From the NCBI GenBank assembly GCA_039583875.1, contig CM077166.1, positions 77,974,564 to 78,038,563 of the forward strand: a stretch of DNA of 64,000 nucleotides. The letters are read 5' to 3'. The notes beneath the pieces were generated by a model. That model ran no database searches, was not told the DNA's origin, and was given only the letters and a program-made list of their open reading frames with translations. Position 1 is the first letter of the stretch, and every line of letters starts with the position of its first letter. This stretch comes from Platanthera guangdongensis (Eukaryota > Streptophyta > Magnoliopsida > Asparagales > Orchidaceae). Below, one piece after another: positions 44,605 through 56,361 of the stretch. The position numbers and the translations under genes were made by a program.

Positions 44605-44892
44605 TTGTATCAGAGCTCTTTTTGATTCGTTGCTATTGCGAATCAAGCGATTCTGGTTCTAAATTTTTTTTAAAAACAATTTTATTTTAAAATTTTTATA
44701 ATATATTTTCAAAAAAAGGAAAAAGGTTTTATTAAATTTATTTATTTTAATTAAATCTCTATTTAAAATAAAAAGAATATTAAATTTTATTTGAGATTGG
44801 ATTTCAAAATAAAAAAAATATAAATTTTTTTCCACCCACTCAGGTAATCTTTAATTTAAATCAATTTTCTTCTTTTTGCATGGCTAATAGTA

Positions 44893-45087
44893 TCGATCAT
44901 CAGACCACCTGTGTGTATACTTCTCAATAGAATGAGGTGGCGGAAAGGAATAAGCACCATCTTCTTGATGTTTTACAGACTCTTGTCTGTCAAATGAATG
45001 TTCCCTGCTCCTATTGGGGACATGCCATTTTCACTAGTTGTTTTCTCATCAATCATCTTCCTTCCACCATTCTTCAAGATATGACTC
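44893..45087 (+). pseudogene. pol: Element F integrase fragment, left of E
   Basis: About 65 codons follow copia integrase: a T-S-Q-x-N-x-V-A-E-R-N-K patch holding the third catalytic acid, then LLDVLQTLVCQMNVPCSYWGHA and INHLPSTIL. One in-frame stop lies before the catalytic Glu. It ends at the element E LTR at 45088 (left flank GACTC). It aligns to element D pol around 4393-4585. Confidence 0.85.
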
Positions 45088-45249
45088 TGTTGAGTACATT
45101 GATCCCAATGATCCTGATTTGTAAGAAGTCAAACAAGTCAATGATATACACAAGTTGTATTTGATATGGTTGCAAGTTAATGCATGCAGGTTAGTCATTG
45201 TTATAATGATAGGACATGTGGACACAAAGAAGTTAGCTGGATAGGCAAG

Positions 45250-46250
45250 AAATTGCCCAAGTCCACAGGCGTTTAGTGGAGTAAGCTCACTCAACGCCAA
45301 ATGGCTTAAGGAAGGAAGCTGTATGAAGAATGCAGCTAAGTCCACAGGCGTTGTGCGAAGGCAGTTCACTCAACGACATAACACAAAAAGCGCTGAATAA
45401 AGCCAGATCTGTCAAAGCCTAAGCAGTGGAAGCCGGAAAAATAGCCAAGTCCACAGACGTTGAGTTATGTCAACCACAATGCAACATAATTTGTCGAGTA
45501 TTGCTGCCTAGGTCAAAGCCACAGAGTTTCTGTCAAAGAAAAATAAGCTAAGTCCAGAAGCGTTGAGTGAAGCCAGTTCACTCAACGCCATATTGATTCT
45601 GTCAACGCCATAAAAGATAAACTGGAAAATTCGTCTAAGTCCACAGACGTTGAGTGAAGTCAGTTCACTCAACGCCAGATGACAGAAAGCTTTGAGTCAA
45701 GCTCTAGCATTCAAAGTCAAGGGGAAAGAGTGAAACAGAAAAATGGTTAGGTACAAAAGCGTTGAGTGATCAAGCTACACTTAACGCTCTCAACGCTATG
45801 CGGCGGAGCAGTTGCGGCCATGTACAAAAGCATTGAGTAATGAGACTAAACTCAACGCTCTCAATGCCAAAGGGAGAAAACGTAGAGTGTAGTCAACACA
45901 CTCAACGCCTTCATGCAGAGCATAAATTTTCTAAGTCCAGAATCGTTGAGTATAGTCAACACACTCAACGCCTTCATGCAAAACAAAATTTTTCTAAGTC
46001 CAGAATCATTGAGTGAAGACAATTCACTCAACGCTCTCAACGCCAATGATGCAGAAAGTGCTGAAGATCAAGCTAAGACAAAACGTTGAGTGAAACTTAT
46101 ACACTCAACTCTCTCAATGCCTGGACAAGCTGAGAAGTTGACTAAGTTAAAAAGCGTTGAGTGGAGCTTACTCACTCAACGCCTAACAGAGTTGAAAATT
46201 TTCTAAGTCCAGATTTGTTGAATAATGCTTGTTCACTCAACGCACTCAAT
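45250..46250. repeat. CpG palindrome array GCGTTGAGTG...CACTCAACGC in E 5' LTR
   Basis: Over a dozen inverted repeats have arms GCGTTGAGTG and CACTCAACGC and a loop of about 6-12 bp. Most are preceded by an AAGTCCA(C/G)A linker, and neighbours are about 60-100 bp apart. Each arm holds one CpG; some arms are decayed by C-to-T changes (GTATTGAG, TCAATGCC). The equivalent array in the 3' LTR spans about 56530-57540. Confidence 0.9.
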
Positions 46251-46441
46251 GCCTGGGTACTTGTCTAAAATTTCCTAAATCCAAAATGGCTGACGTCAGT
46301 AAAGTCAACAAAGTTCAAAATTACTAAAGAAGAGCTGTAATCCATTACTAACGACACTGTCAATCTCATTCTGTAAAACTAAGGATATAATCAGCCGATT
46401 AAGCAGTCACACATGTCAATCATCTCGCTGAATGGCGAGAT

Positions 46442-46450
46442 TATAAATAG
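46442..46450 (+). promoter_or_regulatory. Element E LTR TATA box
   Basis: TATAAATAG lies downstream of the palindrome array, as in A; the 3' LTR copy begins at 57733. Confidence 0.7.
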
Positions 46451-46527
46451 AGGATGAAATCTGGATCAAATTAACATTCTGACAAATCAATTCATTTCGC
46501 AAAAAGAGGAGCGGGAGTTCGTCTTCT

Positions 46528-46551
46528 CCCCCCCCCCCCCCCCCCCCCCCC
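46528..46551 (+). repeat. C24 homopolymer
   Basis: A run of 24 C lies about 80 bp after the TATA box. The 3' LTR has only five C here (near 57822), so the run expanded after insertion, or its length is an assembly estimate. Confidence 0.9.
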
Positions 46552-47563
46552 GCCATTGTTGCAGAGACAAGGACTTTAATTCGACAAATCTGAAGAGTCT
46601 CTGAGTTAGCTGCTGCAATCAACATCGGCTACAACAAGATCAACAGATTACTCCGAGGAAGAAGAATCAGTTTAGGCAAGCCCTAGCTAAAGTTGCTTCT
46701 TAATCTAAGCAGAGCCAAATCAGAAGATCAATCTCTGGATCAGTGAAGACAAAATCTGATCTGGGTTTTTCTCAGGACAGAAAGAAAGGCAGAGCAATTG
46801 AATTCTGCCTTACAGGTTAGTTGATCGAAGACAATCATTCACATTCTTTTCTCCATCAGTAAGATCAAAATCAAGATTTTGAGTAACTTCCAGCACAAGC
46901 AGCAAATCATTGAATATTGTCTTTCTTGTTGCTGAGAAGAAGATAGAGCTGAGATTTACTCGGCTCAGGAAGCAGTTGATTCAGAGAACAAAATCTCACG
47001 AGTCAAATTTATTTTAATTTTTAAATTCTGTGGATCTGTTCAAGATCTGTGTTGTAAGACCTAGATTATATAGACTGTGTGTGGATCTGTGAGATCAGTG
47101 TTGTAAAGCCTAAATTATAAAGGCTGAGAGTAGGATCCAGTGTAGGATCTGTGTGTTAGGGCCGATCTCCCAGCCTTTGTTGAAGGGCATTTGTGCCTGT
47201 GTTAGGTGATCAGGTGATTATTGTGTGGTCAAGCTAAGTGCCTGTGTTGTAAGTCTCAGTGGAGACTGAGTGATCCGGTTGAATCATGTTGTAATCTCTG
47301 AGAAGCCAAGTTTTTGGAGAAGTGCCTTGTCTAACATACTGTTAGAAAAGCGGGAGGGACAGTGAATGTACCCAAACACTGGGGAAATACTATAAATATC
47401 TGGTGTGCTGTGTGTGAATGTATTGAAAGCTGAACTAATCAATCACAACAACACTAAAATCAGTTAAAGGCTTTAAAGAACTTAATGAGATTCAAAAAGA
47501 CCTTAATAACCTATTCACCCCCATCTAGGTGATTAGTTACCTTTGTATTCAAAGACTTTCAAG

Positions 47564-47575
47564 TGATATCAGAGC
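47564..47575 (+). other. Element E primer binding site
   Basis: TGATATCAGAGC, two bases after the LTR, differs by one base from the tRNA-Met site. Confidence 0.88.
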
Positions 47576-47639
47576 GAAGTTACTCAAAAAAGGCTTAATT
47601 GTCTGAGTAGATCTCCAGTGTAGCTGTCGGAAGGTTCAG

Positions 47640-50600
47640 ATGGGTTCAGGGGAGAATCACAAAGAGCTAGAATCCATGAAACTTCCTCTCCGCAGGAAGG
47701 AGAATTTTGGTATATGGAAGGAAATAATCAGATTGTTCATGGAGACATCTGATCATAGGATCTACATAACAATTCAGGAAAGACCCTTCATCCCTATGAA
47801 GGTATCTGTCCTTGATGCAAACATTCAGACTCCAAAGAAGTATACTGAAATGACTAAGAATGAAGTCATTTTAGCTACAATGGATAAAAGGGCACAAAAC
47901 ATTATAGTTAGTGCCATAGATGACTCCACCTTTCAAAACTTAGTGCACTGCAAGACCTCAAAGGAAATGTGAGATACTTTGGTAATTTACATGGAAGGTA
48001 CTGAGCAAGTCAGAGATGATAGAAAGTTAATGCTCAATCAAGAGTATGAAGCTTTCACACAGATCAGGGAGGAGACCATAGCTAGCTGTTATGAAAGATT
48101 TTTCAGAACTATTAATGAGCTAAGGACCTATGACCGGGGTTTTTAGCAACTATGAGCTAAATGATAAGTTCCTTAGATCTCTTACTAAAAACTGGGATAC
48201 TAAGATATGTGCCATTAGAGAAGTGGCAAAGCTGACAGATACTCCATCATCCACACTGTTTGGTAAGTTGCTGTCATATGAGATGTAGCTGACTGCAAGG
48301 AAGGAGGAAGAGAAGACCAACAAAGTACATGCCAAAGAATTTACTGTGGCCTTCAAGGCTAGGGGTGCAAGTTGAGTTGAGCCGGCTCGAGAGCTCGATG
48401 AGCTGGCTCGAAAAAAACTCGACTCGAGCTCGAGCATGTTGAGCTCGAGCTCAGTAACCGTTGTTCATAGGCTCGCGAGCTGGCTCACGAGCTTATATAT
48501 ATAATATAATAATATTAATAAATATATTATAATATATTAATATACATTATATTGATGTCTGATGCCGCAACCGCAAATCGAGGCATCATTTCTCCCTTCA
48601 TAATTTCGGGCCGCAGTTCAACAATTATATATTATATTATAATATATTATATAATATAAATCTTGGCCATCATTTCTCCCGCCATCATCTTCCTCGCGAG
48701 CAGCGACTGAGGAATGCAGACGGCGACTTAGGAACGACGAGCAGCGGATGATGAGGCCGAGGATAAACCGGCGGCAGACGAGTGGCGTTCGACAGACGAG
48801 GGCGGACGACACACTTTCAATCGTCGAGCTCTGGCGAGCTCGATCTCGAGCCTGTTGAACACAGGCTCAAAAAAATAGCTCGAGCTCGATCTCGAGCTCA
48901 AAAAAATAGCTCGAGCTCGAGCTCGATCTCGAGCTCAAAAAAATAGCTCGAGCTCGAGCTCGATCTCGAGCTCAAAAAAATAGCTCGAGCTCGAGCCGGC
49001 TATTTTTGATGAGCTCGACTCGAGCTCGGTTCGTTTGTATCCCTATTCAAGGCTGATAGGAGGAAGAGAAGACCAACAAAGTACATGCCAAAGAATCTAC
49101 TGTGGCATTCAAGGCTGATAGCTCAAAGAGGAGCAAGGAGAAGAATCCTTCTCCCCCAAGAAGGCTAACTGAGTCAGAAAGTTCAGATCAAGAGACATCA
49201 GACTGAAATATGTCTGATGAAGAATTTTCTGCTTTCTCAAGACAGTTTTTGAAGATGATGAAAAAGAAGGGGTGGAGGAGCAAACCTACCTCTTTCTTTC
49301 AACACAAGGAGGACTATTACAAAACTAAGAATAAACTCTCCAAGGAGGGCATGTATGACCCAAAACCTGGTAAACATGTTTCTAATAAGGTTATCTGTTT
49401 TTGCTGCAATAAGCCATGATATGTTGTGGCTGAATATCCTGTGACGAAGGAGGCTGATGAGAAAAATCACCACCATAAGAAGAGCAAGAAGGAGAAGACC
49501 TTCATTGCTAAGAAGGAGAAAATGAGGACTGACTCATCCTCCTCAGAGTCAGATGATGAAGATGAAGCCTACATTGGGCTGATGATTAGATTAGATGAGA
49601 AATCTTGCCAGGATCAGCCTGGACCATCTAAGGTACACTCTCCATGCAGCTCTTCATCTAAGTCTAATTATAAGACTAGTCTTAATTCAGAAGCATCTCA
49701 ATTCTGTGATAAAGATGAGTCTGAATCAGAGGAAGACGTCAATTCAGTTATTGACAAGTATGGTGTTTTGCTGAATGCTTTCAAGAAAAGCAGGATGCTA
49801 GCCAAGAAGCAGACTAAGGAAATATCCTCCCTTCAGCTTGCTGCTTCCTTGCATGCAGAATTGCTGGATCTGAAACTGAAGGAAATTAGTGAACTAGAAA
49901 CCATTTCCTTCATTCGGATAGGCACCATTGAGTATCAGGAGAACCAAATAAGGGACCTGGAAGAATTGCTTGGGAGGGAGAGGAGGATAATGGCTAGCTA
50001 CTCCAAGCCAAGTTCAGTGCTGCCCTTGATAGACTTGTTCTCCTCCCAAAAGGGTAAGAAGGAGTTGGGTTTCAAGGAAAGAATAAGAGCTTCCAATCCC
50101 AAGAGAAAGGACAAAGCTTCAGTGCAACCACTAGCCTCCAAGACTCATGTTCAATTCAATAGAGTATTGCTACCCTCAAACATGTATGACCAAGAGAGCA
50201 TCCATGGTCACTGGATGAATGATAGATCCACTAGTGGGAACAAAGGTGTTCTCCACCATTGTGGAAGATATAGCAGAGGGCAAGTGCCTTCAAGGCTCCC
50301 CATGAGGAAATTCAAATGGCCCATCCTGGACCATTTGTTTTTGGTGCACCAGCCCCTTCACTCAAGGGTAAAGTTGCAGACTGTTCTCAGAATATTCCAA
50401 CCCACTCTCAGACCAAAGACAAGTCTGTCAATAAACCAGACTTGGGCATCTCAGAGGCCATCAAGAGTGTGCTTTTTGAAAAGAAGGCAGCTGATAGTAG
50501 GGCTCAAGATATCCCAAGCACTTCCACTGCCAGACCCACCACTAGTCAGTCTGGGCCTGGGAAACAGAAGAATAGGTCTGCTGCTGCACCTTCTAGACTA

Positions 50601-50713
50601 AAAGCTGTTGTCAACACAACCACTATAGCAGATCAGAAAATATGATACAACATCCATGAGTGCTGGTGCTGTGGCAAGGTAGACCACTTTGCTATTGATT
50701 GCTGGCACAATCA
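47640..50713 (+). pseudogene. gag: Element E gag, decayed, with a hAT MITE inside
   Basis: The ATG at 47640 opens 110 codons homologous to the A and C Gag, ending at a TGA (47970) where the family has Trp. The UBN2-like region continues with shifts to about 48360, where a MITE is inserted. A roughly 69-bp tandem duplication (AGGAGGAAGAGAAGACC...) flanks that site. After it, the acidic region and coiled coil are open from 49426 to 50601. The first zinc knuckle is ruined (His and last Cys changed, and a stop). The second, CWCCGKVDHFAIDC, is kept at about 50659-50700. Confidence 0.88.
48360..49045. mobile_element. hAT-type MITE 1 (686 bp) in E gag
   Basis: The 8-bp duplication TTCAAGGC at 48352-48359 and 49046-49053 flanks imperfect terminal inverted repeats starting TAGGGGTGCAA and TAGGGATACAA. 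The inner ends are rich in GAGCTCGA words, with a roughly 38-bp unit (AGCTCGAGCTCGATCTCGAGCTC plus an A7 run) repeated three to four times at 48850-48990. No transposase is present. TSD length and TIR type fit non-autonomous hAT elements. Confidence 0.85.
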
Positions 50714-52208
50714 TAGTATGCATAGAGCTAATGTTAGCTTGCCTGTCAGAACAACTGCAGGTAGGCATTATCAGACTAACATATACCTAGGATCCAATAA
50801 ATATTGAGGTACTAAGGTAAAATAAATATGTTTTGCAGGTTAGTCCAAGTATCCATACCCCTATATAGTATTTGAACAATGGTTGTTCTAGACACATGAC
50901 TGGAACAAAGAGTAATCTAAAGGAGTTCATTCCAGTAAAGGATGAACTCAAGGTGATATTTGGTGGATCAGACAGAGGGATCACCAAAGGTTATGGTAAG
51001 ATTACTAATGACTTAGTCACTTTCACAAAAGTGGCTTATGTGGAAGGATTGTAACACAACCTTATAAGCATAAGCCAATTATGTGATCTTGACCGTGTCA
51101 TATCTTTCCACAAGGATAAGTGTCACATTAGGAGATTAAATGACCAAGAGGTCATTTTGACTGACATTAGGAGTGAGAATGTTTATTGTCTAAATTTTAT
51201 TTGTCTAACTTCAGACTCTCCTGTTTGCTTAGTTGTAAATGAGAAAGCCTCACAATGTGTCAAATGACACAAGATGCTAGTTCATTTGAATTATAGGACT
51301 ATAGATAAACTCTATAGTAAAGAGTTCGTTAGGAATGGTCCTAATATGAAGTGCACTAAGGAAGACATTTGCTCTGCATGCCAAAAGGGGAAGCAGACCA
51401 AAGCTTACTTCAAAAGCATTGAGAGTAAAGATTCTGTGAGGTTTTTATATCTCTTGCATATGAACTTGTTTGGTCCAATGCGAGTTCATAGTCTAGGTAG
51501 GAAAGTCTATACCTTTGTGATTGTTGATGACTTTTCCAAATTTATTTGGGTTTTCTTTTTGAAGAAAAAATCTGAAACCCCTAATGTCTTCAAGACATTT
51601 GTCAAGCAAATACAGAATGAGCTGGACAATACCGTGGTTAAAATTAGAAGTGACCATGGGATTGAATTTCAATCTGAATGCATGACAAGAATTTGTGAAG
51701 AACATGAGATTCAGCAAGAGTTTTTCTCTTCAAGATCACCCCAGCAAAATGAGGTTGCTGAGAGGAAGAATAAGTCTCTCATAGAAGCTGGAAGGACTTT
51801 ACTAAATGACACATCTCTTCTAGAATATTTCTGGGCTGAGGCAGTAAACACTGCTTGTCATGTTCTCAACAGGGCTTCTATCATCAAGTGTCACAAAAAG
51901 ACTCCCTATGAGATCTTGAAGGAAAAAAATCAAATCTTGCATATCTCAGAATCTTTGGGAGCAAGTGTTTTGTGCTCAACAATGAGAAATCCTATATAGC
52001 TAAGTTTGCTGCTAAGTCCTATGAGGGGATCTTTGTTGGGTACAACAATCATATTAAGGCTTATATGATCTACAACTTGACAAGTAAAGTTGTCGACGAA
52101 TCAGTTAATGTAGTATTTGATGAGTCAAATATGATTAACAATGAGCTGCCAAACTCTTTTTCTAGTTCTGCAGGTACTGAACTAGTGTTGGATAAGCTCA
52201 CTTTCAAG

Positions 52209-53205
52209 TAGGGGTGCCCATAAAAACCGGGCTCGGGGGGCCGGCCCGGGCACGGCTAGGCCCGGGCCTGGGCTAAGCCAGCCCCGGGCCCAGGCCGGGC
52301 CATGGGGCCTAACAAGGCCCCATATATAAGCATTTGCCCGGCCCGGTGCACGGCCGGGCCTGGCAAAGCCTGGTTTCCTAGGCCCGGGCTAAGCCCGGGC
52401 AGGGCCGGGCAAAGCCCTGTTTCGGGAAAGCCTGGGCTAAGCCCGGGCTTCGCGAAGGTCGATCTCGCCACCGGCGAGATGCAAAAGTTCATGTACGGTG
52501 ATGGAAATTACGGCTGCGAGCCTTACTTCGTCTCGACGGCGGAGGAAGGAGGTGAGGAGGACGAAGGATGTGCTGGCGTTCGTGCACGATGAGATAGCCG
52601 GCAACTTAGAACTCATCATCGTGAACGCTTCCGACATGGAGGTGGAGTCGGCTATGCAGCTGCTGACGAGGGTGCCGAACGGATTTCATGGAACATTCAT
52701 CGGCGCAGGGAGCCTGGATTTTTAGGCATAAATCGGGACGAGGAAGAGGAAGCTGCATGAGGGATTGTGACTGAGATCCCCGGAGTTGTCCACTTCGTTC
52801 TCATTGTTCTGTGATTAGCTACTGATGGCCATTATTGGTCGATTGTCGGTCTGCGTGTTAGAGAGAGAGAGAGAAAGAGGCGTGTTTGTAGCTTTCCATG
52901 GCTGTCGCCGTAGGATTTCCGAGCTCAGCCGGCCTCTTCATCTTCTTCTTCGTTTATTTGTTTATGGTATTTATAAATTATATTTAATTTTTTTTATAAA
53001 AAATTAATTTTTTTTAAAAAACCAAGCCCGGGCTATGCCCTGCCCCCGACCCTGGGGGCCTTAGCAGGCCCCCTCCCGGAGCCAGATGCCCTGCCCGGCC
53101 CGACCCGGCTCTAATCAGGGCCCCTGCCCGGGCCCGGTTCGGGAAAGACCTGGCCCGGGAGGCCCGGTTTAGGCCTGAGCCCGGGGGGCTTTATGAACAC
53201 GACTA
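52209..53205. mobile_element. hAT-type MITE 2 (997 bp) carrying a gene fragment
   Basis: The 8-bp duplication CTTTCAAG at 52201-52208 and 53206-53213 flanks imperfect TIRs, TAGGGGTGCCCATAAA and TAGTCGTGTTCATAAA. Both subterminal regions (52235-52450 and 53025-53190) are very GC-rich GGCCCGGG repeats in opposite orientation, a known look of some plant hAT-derived elements. The middle holds an NCED-like coding fragment and its apparent 3' flank. There is no transposase frame. Confidence 0.85.
52443..52725 (+). pseudogene. NCED-like gene fragment captured inside hAT MITE 2
   Basis: Conceptual translation gives [20 protein letters not shown], a C-EPYFV patch, then after a +1 shift near 52565 [20 protein letters not shown], a MEVES patch and [12 protein letters not shown] before a TAG at 52723-52725. 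This is the order of the C-terminal end of 9-cis-epoxycarotenoid dioxygenases, the abscisic acid pathway enzymes. The FHGTF motif holds the last iron-binding His of the family. Only about 90 of roughly 600 codons are present, with a frameshift, so it is not functional. The 240 bp after the stop may be the source gene's 3' UTR. Confidence 0.8.
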
Positions 53206-54134
53206 CTTTCAAGGAAGCTGCTTTAACAAATCAAGACAAAGTTGAGGGTGTGTGTATTCCAGAGGAAGCACAAGACACACAGTAAGTGGATGAAGATCTG
53301 CATCATGAAGAACATGATGATGATGCAAGACAACCTCCAGCAGTAAGACATCTGAGGGATCATCCAGACCATCAAATTATTGGTGATGCAAGTCAAGGAA
53401 TAGTGACAAACAACAGATGTCTCAACACAATAATGTACTCCAGTTTTCTGTCACAAGTGGACCCTAAGAAATTTGAAGAGGTTAACAAAGAGGAGTTCTG
53501 GATTATAGCTATGCAAGAGCAACTGAACCAGTTTAAAATGTGTAAGGGTCTGGAAGCTGGTTCCCAGACCTCAAGGACATAATGTCATTAGAACCAAGTG
53601 GATCTACAAGAATAAACTTGGTGAAAATGACATTATAGTTAAGAACAAACCTTTGCCCCTGTAGCAAGACTAGAAGTTATCGGACTATTCCTTGTATATA
53701 CTGCATACCAAGGTTTCAGAGTCTACCAGATAGATGTGAAGTCAGCCTTCCTGAATGGAGACTTGAAGGAAGAAGTTTATGTTGAACAACCTCCAAATTT
53801 TGTTGTTTCTAACCATTCTGGTTTTGTTTATATACTAAGAAAAGCTCTATATGAGCTAAAACAAGTCCCTAGAGCATGATATGAGACATTGTCTAGTTTT
53901 CTCATTAAAAATAAATTCTTAAGGGGGAAGATAGACATGACCCTATTCCTAAGGGAATCTAAGAGCAAGATTATTTTAGTTCATATATATGTTGATGACA
54001 TTATCTTTAGATATACTGATGACAACCTTTACAGAAAGTTTGTCAAACTTATGCAATAAAAGTTTGAGATGAGCAGCATGTGTGAACTTAAGTTTTTCTT
54101 GGGTCTCCATGTAAGACAAATTGACAATGGATTA

Positions 54135-55940
54135 TCCATATCCCAGTTTAAGTTTATCAGGGAGTTGATTAAAAAATTTGGGATGAAGAATGTTTCCACC
54201 ATGAAAACTCCCATGAGATGAAGTATGTGTTTAGACAAAGATGAGATAGGGAAACCTGTTGATCAGACTTCGCATAGAGGGATAATTGGATCTTTTTTAT
54301 ACCTCACTGCTAGTAGGGCAGACATCATATATGCTACATGTGTCTGTGCTAGATATCATGCATGTCCTAAAGAGACTCATTACTCTGCTGCTAAGAGGAT
54401 TTTAAGATATCTAAAGGGCACACCAGATCTTGGCTTATGTTACCCTATGAAAAGTTTTTTGAACTAATATACTATTCTGATGCAGACTTTGTAGGCTGCA
54501 AAGAGGACAAAAAAAGTACATCAGGTTCCTGTCAGTTTCTGGGTTGAAGGCTAGTGTCCTTGAGCAGCAAGAAGCAGACTAGTGTTTCTATTTCTACTGC
54601 AGAGTTAGAATATATAGCTGCAGGGAGCTGCTGTGCACAGTTGCTGTGCATCCAACATTAACTCTAGGACTATAACCTCCAGATAAGTAGAAACTCTTTA
54701 TTTTGTGATTCTACTAGTGCTATTTATATAATTAGAAATCCTGTATCACATAGCAGGACTAAACACATAGAGATTAAATATCACTTTATAAGAGAGTATG
54801 TTGAATGTGAGGATATTAGTCTCGAGTTTGTTCCCACTGACAAGCAAGTGACTGACATCTTCACTAAGTCACTAGATGAAGCAAATTTCAACAATTTCAA
54901 ATTTGAATTGGGTATGTTGGACTTAGTTTAGCTTTAATTACTCCCTATAGTATTTTTGGTTGCAGGTTTGTTCTTTTTCTTGTAGGATGAGAAGACCTTT
55001 AGTGGTATAAAGATTGTGGAGACCAAAGTGTCTATCAGGAAGTGTCCATATCCCAGTTTAAGCTTACCAAGGAGTTGATTAAAAAATTTGGGATGAAGAA
55101 TGTTTCCACCATGAAAACTCCCATTGGATGAAGTATGTGTTTAGACAAAGATGAGATAGGGAAACCTGTTGATCAGACTTTGTATAGAGGGATAATTGGA
55201 TCTCTTTTATACCTCACTGCTAGTAGGCCAAACATCATGTATGCTACATGTGTCTGTGCTAGATATCATGCATGTCCTAAAGAGACTCATTACTCTGCTG
55301 CTAAGAGGATTTTGAGATATCTAAAGGGCACACCAGATCTTGGCTTATGTTATCCTATGAAAAGTATTTTGAACTAATATGCTATTCTGATGCAGACTTT
55401 GTAGGCTGCAAAGATGACAAAAAAAGTACATCAGGTTCCTGTCAGTTTCTGGGTTGAAGGCTAGTGTTCTTGAGCAGCAAGAAGCAGACTAGTGTTTTTA
55501 TTTCTACTGCAGAGTCATAATATATAGCTGCAGGGAGCTGCTGTGCATCCAGCATTAACTCTAGGACTATAACCTCCAGATAAGTAGAAACTCTTTATTT
55601 TGTGATTCTACTAGTGCTATTTCTATAATTAGAAATTCTGTATCACATAGCAGGACTAAACACATAGAAATTAAATATCACTTTATAAGAAAACATGTGG
55701 AATGTGAGGATATTAGTCTCGAGTTTGTTCCCACTGACAAGCAAGTGACTGACATCTTCACTAAGTCACTAGATGAAGCAAATTTCAACAATTTCAAATT
55801 TGAATTGGGTATGTTGGACTTAGTTTAGCTTTAGTTACTCCCTATAGTATTTTTGGTTGCAGGTTTGTTCTTTTTCTTGTAGGATGAGAAGACCTTTAGT
55901 GGTATAAAGATTGTGGAGACCAAAGTGTCTATCAAGAAGA
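54135..55940 (+). repeat. 910-bp tandem duplication of RT end, RNase H and 3' region in E
   Basis: The unit 54135-55044 is repeated at 55045-55940 at about 97-98% identity by eye, with a small deletion (around 55545) in the second copy. The seam joins AGTG to TCCATATCCCAG in mid-sequence, so it is a plain tandem duplication after insertion. Both copies share old stops, which dates the duplication after the element decayed. Confidence 0.93.
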
Positions 55941-56361
55941 TGTGATAGAAGATGCTCTTATTGAGGGGGAACAATTAAAGTAGCTGCAGAAGCAGGTTCA
56001 GCCTTGTAAAGAGATGAAACTAGCAGCTGTATTAGTTGATCTCCTACACACAGCTAGGGGGAGAAGAAGATCAAAGTAAGCCAGACCTCCCTGACTATTC
56101 TACAGAAGTCAAAAAGGGGGAGAGAAGGGGTTGATCAAGTTATGGATCAAGCGGTATCGAGGCCAAAAGGATTGATCAAGCAAGCTCAACTATGAGGACT
56201 GTGGTAGTAAGACAGGGGGAGCAGGGATGCTTCTAAACAGGGGGAGTAGGTAATCTTTCTGTAACTGTCTTGTTATAATGTTTTATTGCCGCAAATATGG
56301 TGTGTATGTCATTGACTAAGAAATTGAAGTGATGTTTTGACTTCTTCAAATAGTGAGAGAT
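55941..56361 (+). other. Cluster of polypurine-tract-like motifs before E 3' LTR
   Basis: GGGGGA(A/G) words occur near 55963, 56056, 56116, 56217 and 56240, at roughly 25-100 bp intervals. The tract touching the LTR is weakened to AGTGAGAGAT. Repeated PPTs upstream of the 3' LTR are a described hallmark of Sireviruses. No aORF is present. Confidence 0.75.

Larger units (their letters stand above)
45088..47561 (+). repeat. Element E 5' LTR
   Basis: It is 2474 bp. U3 is filled by a palindrome array (45250-46250). A TATAAATAG box lies at 46442-46450, followed by a 24-C run and a 1-kb R-U5 with GTGTTGTAAG/TGTGTTAGG-type words. Near the end, ACCTA...C run...TAGGT forms the shortened hairpin also seen in A. 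The 3' copy (56362-57979) matches up to its truncation. Confidence 0.92.
50839..54930 (+). pseudogene. pol: Element E pol, decayed
   Basis: It begins at the conserved GCAGGT. The protease motif reads NNGCSRHMTG, so the catalytic Asp is lost. Integrase is open from 51274 to 51999 with CX2C, the HM(N)LFGP site (first catalytic Asp now Asn), RSDHGIEF and EVAERKNK, then shifts frame. A second MITE (52209-53205) lies between integrase and RT. RT lacks about 20 codons near 53648 (the [19 protein letters not shown] region) but keeps YVDDIIF at about 53988-54008. RNase H has several stops and ends at about 54930. A duplicate of the RT end to RNase H follows at 55045. Confidence 0.88.

Noticed and set aside
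52256..52592. GC-rich frames on both strands at the left end of MITE 2
   Set aside because: Most residues come from the GGCCCGGG subterminal repeat; only the NCED-like part after 52443 is supported.
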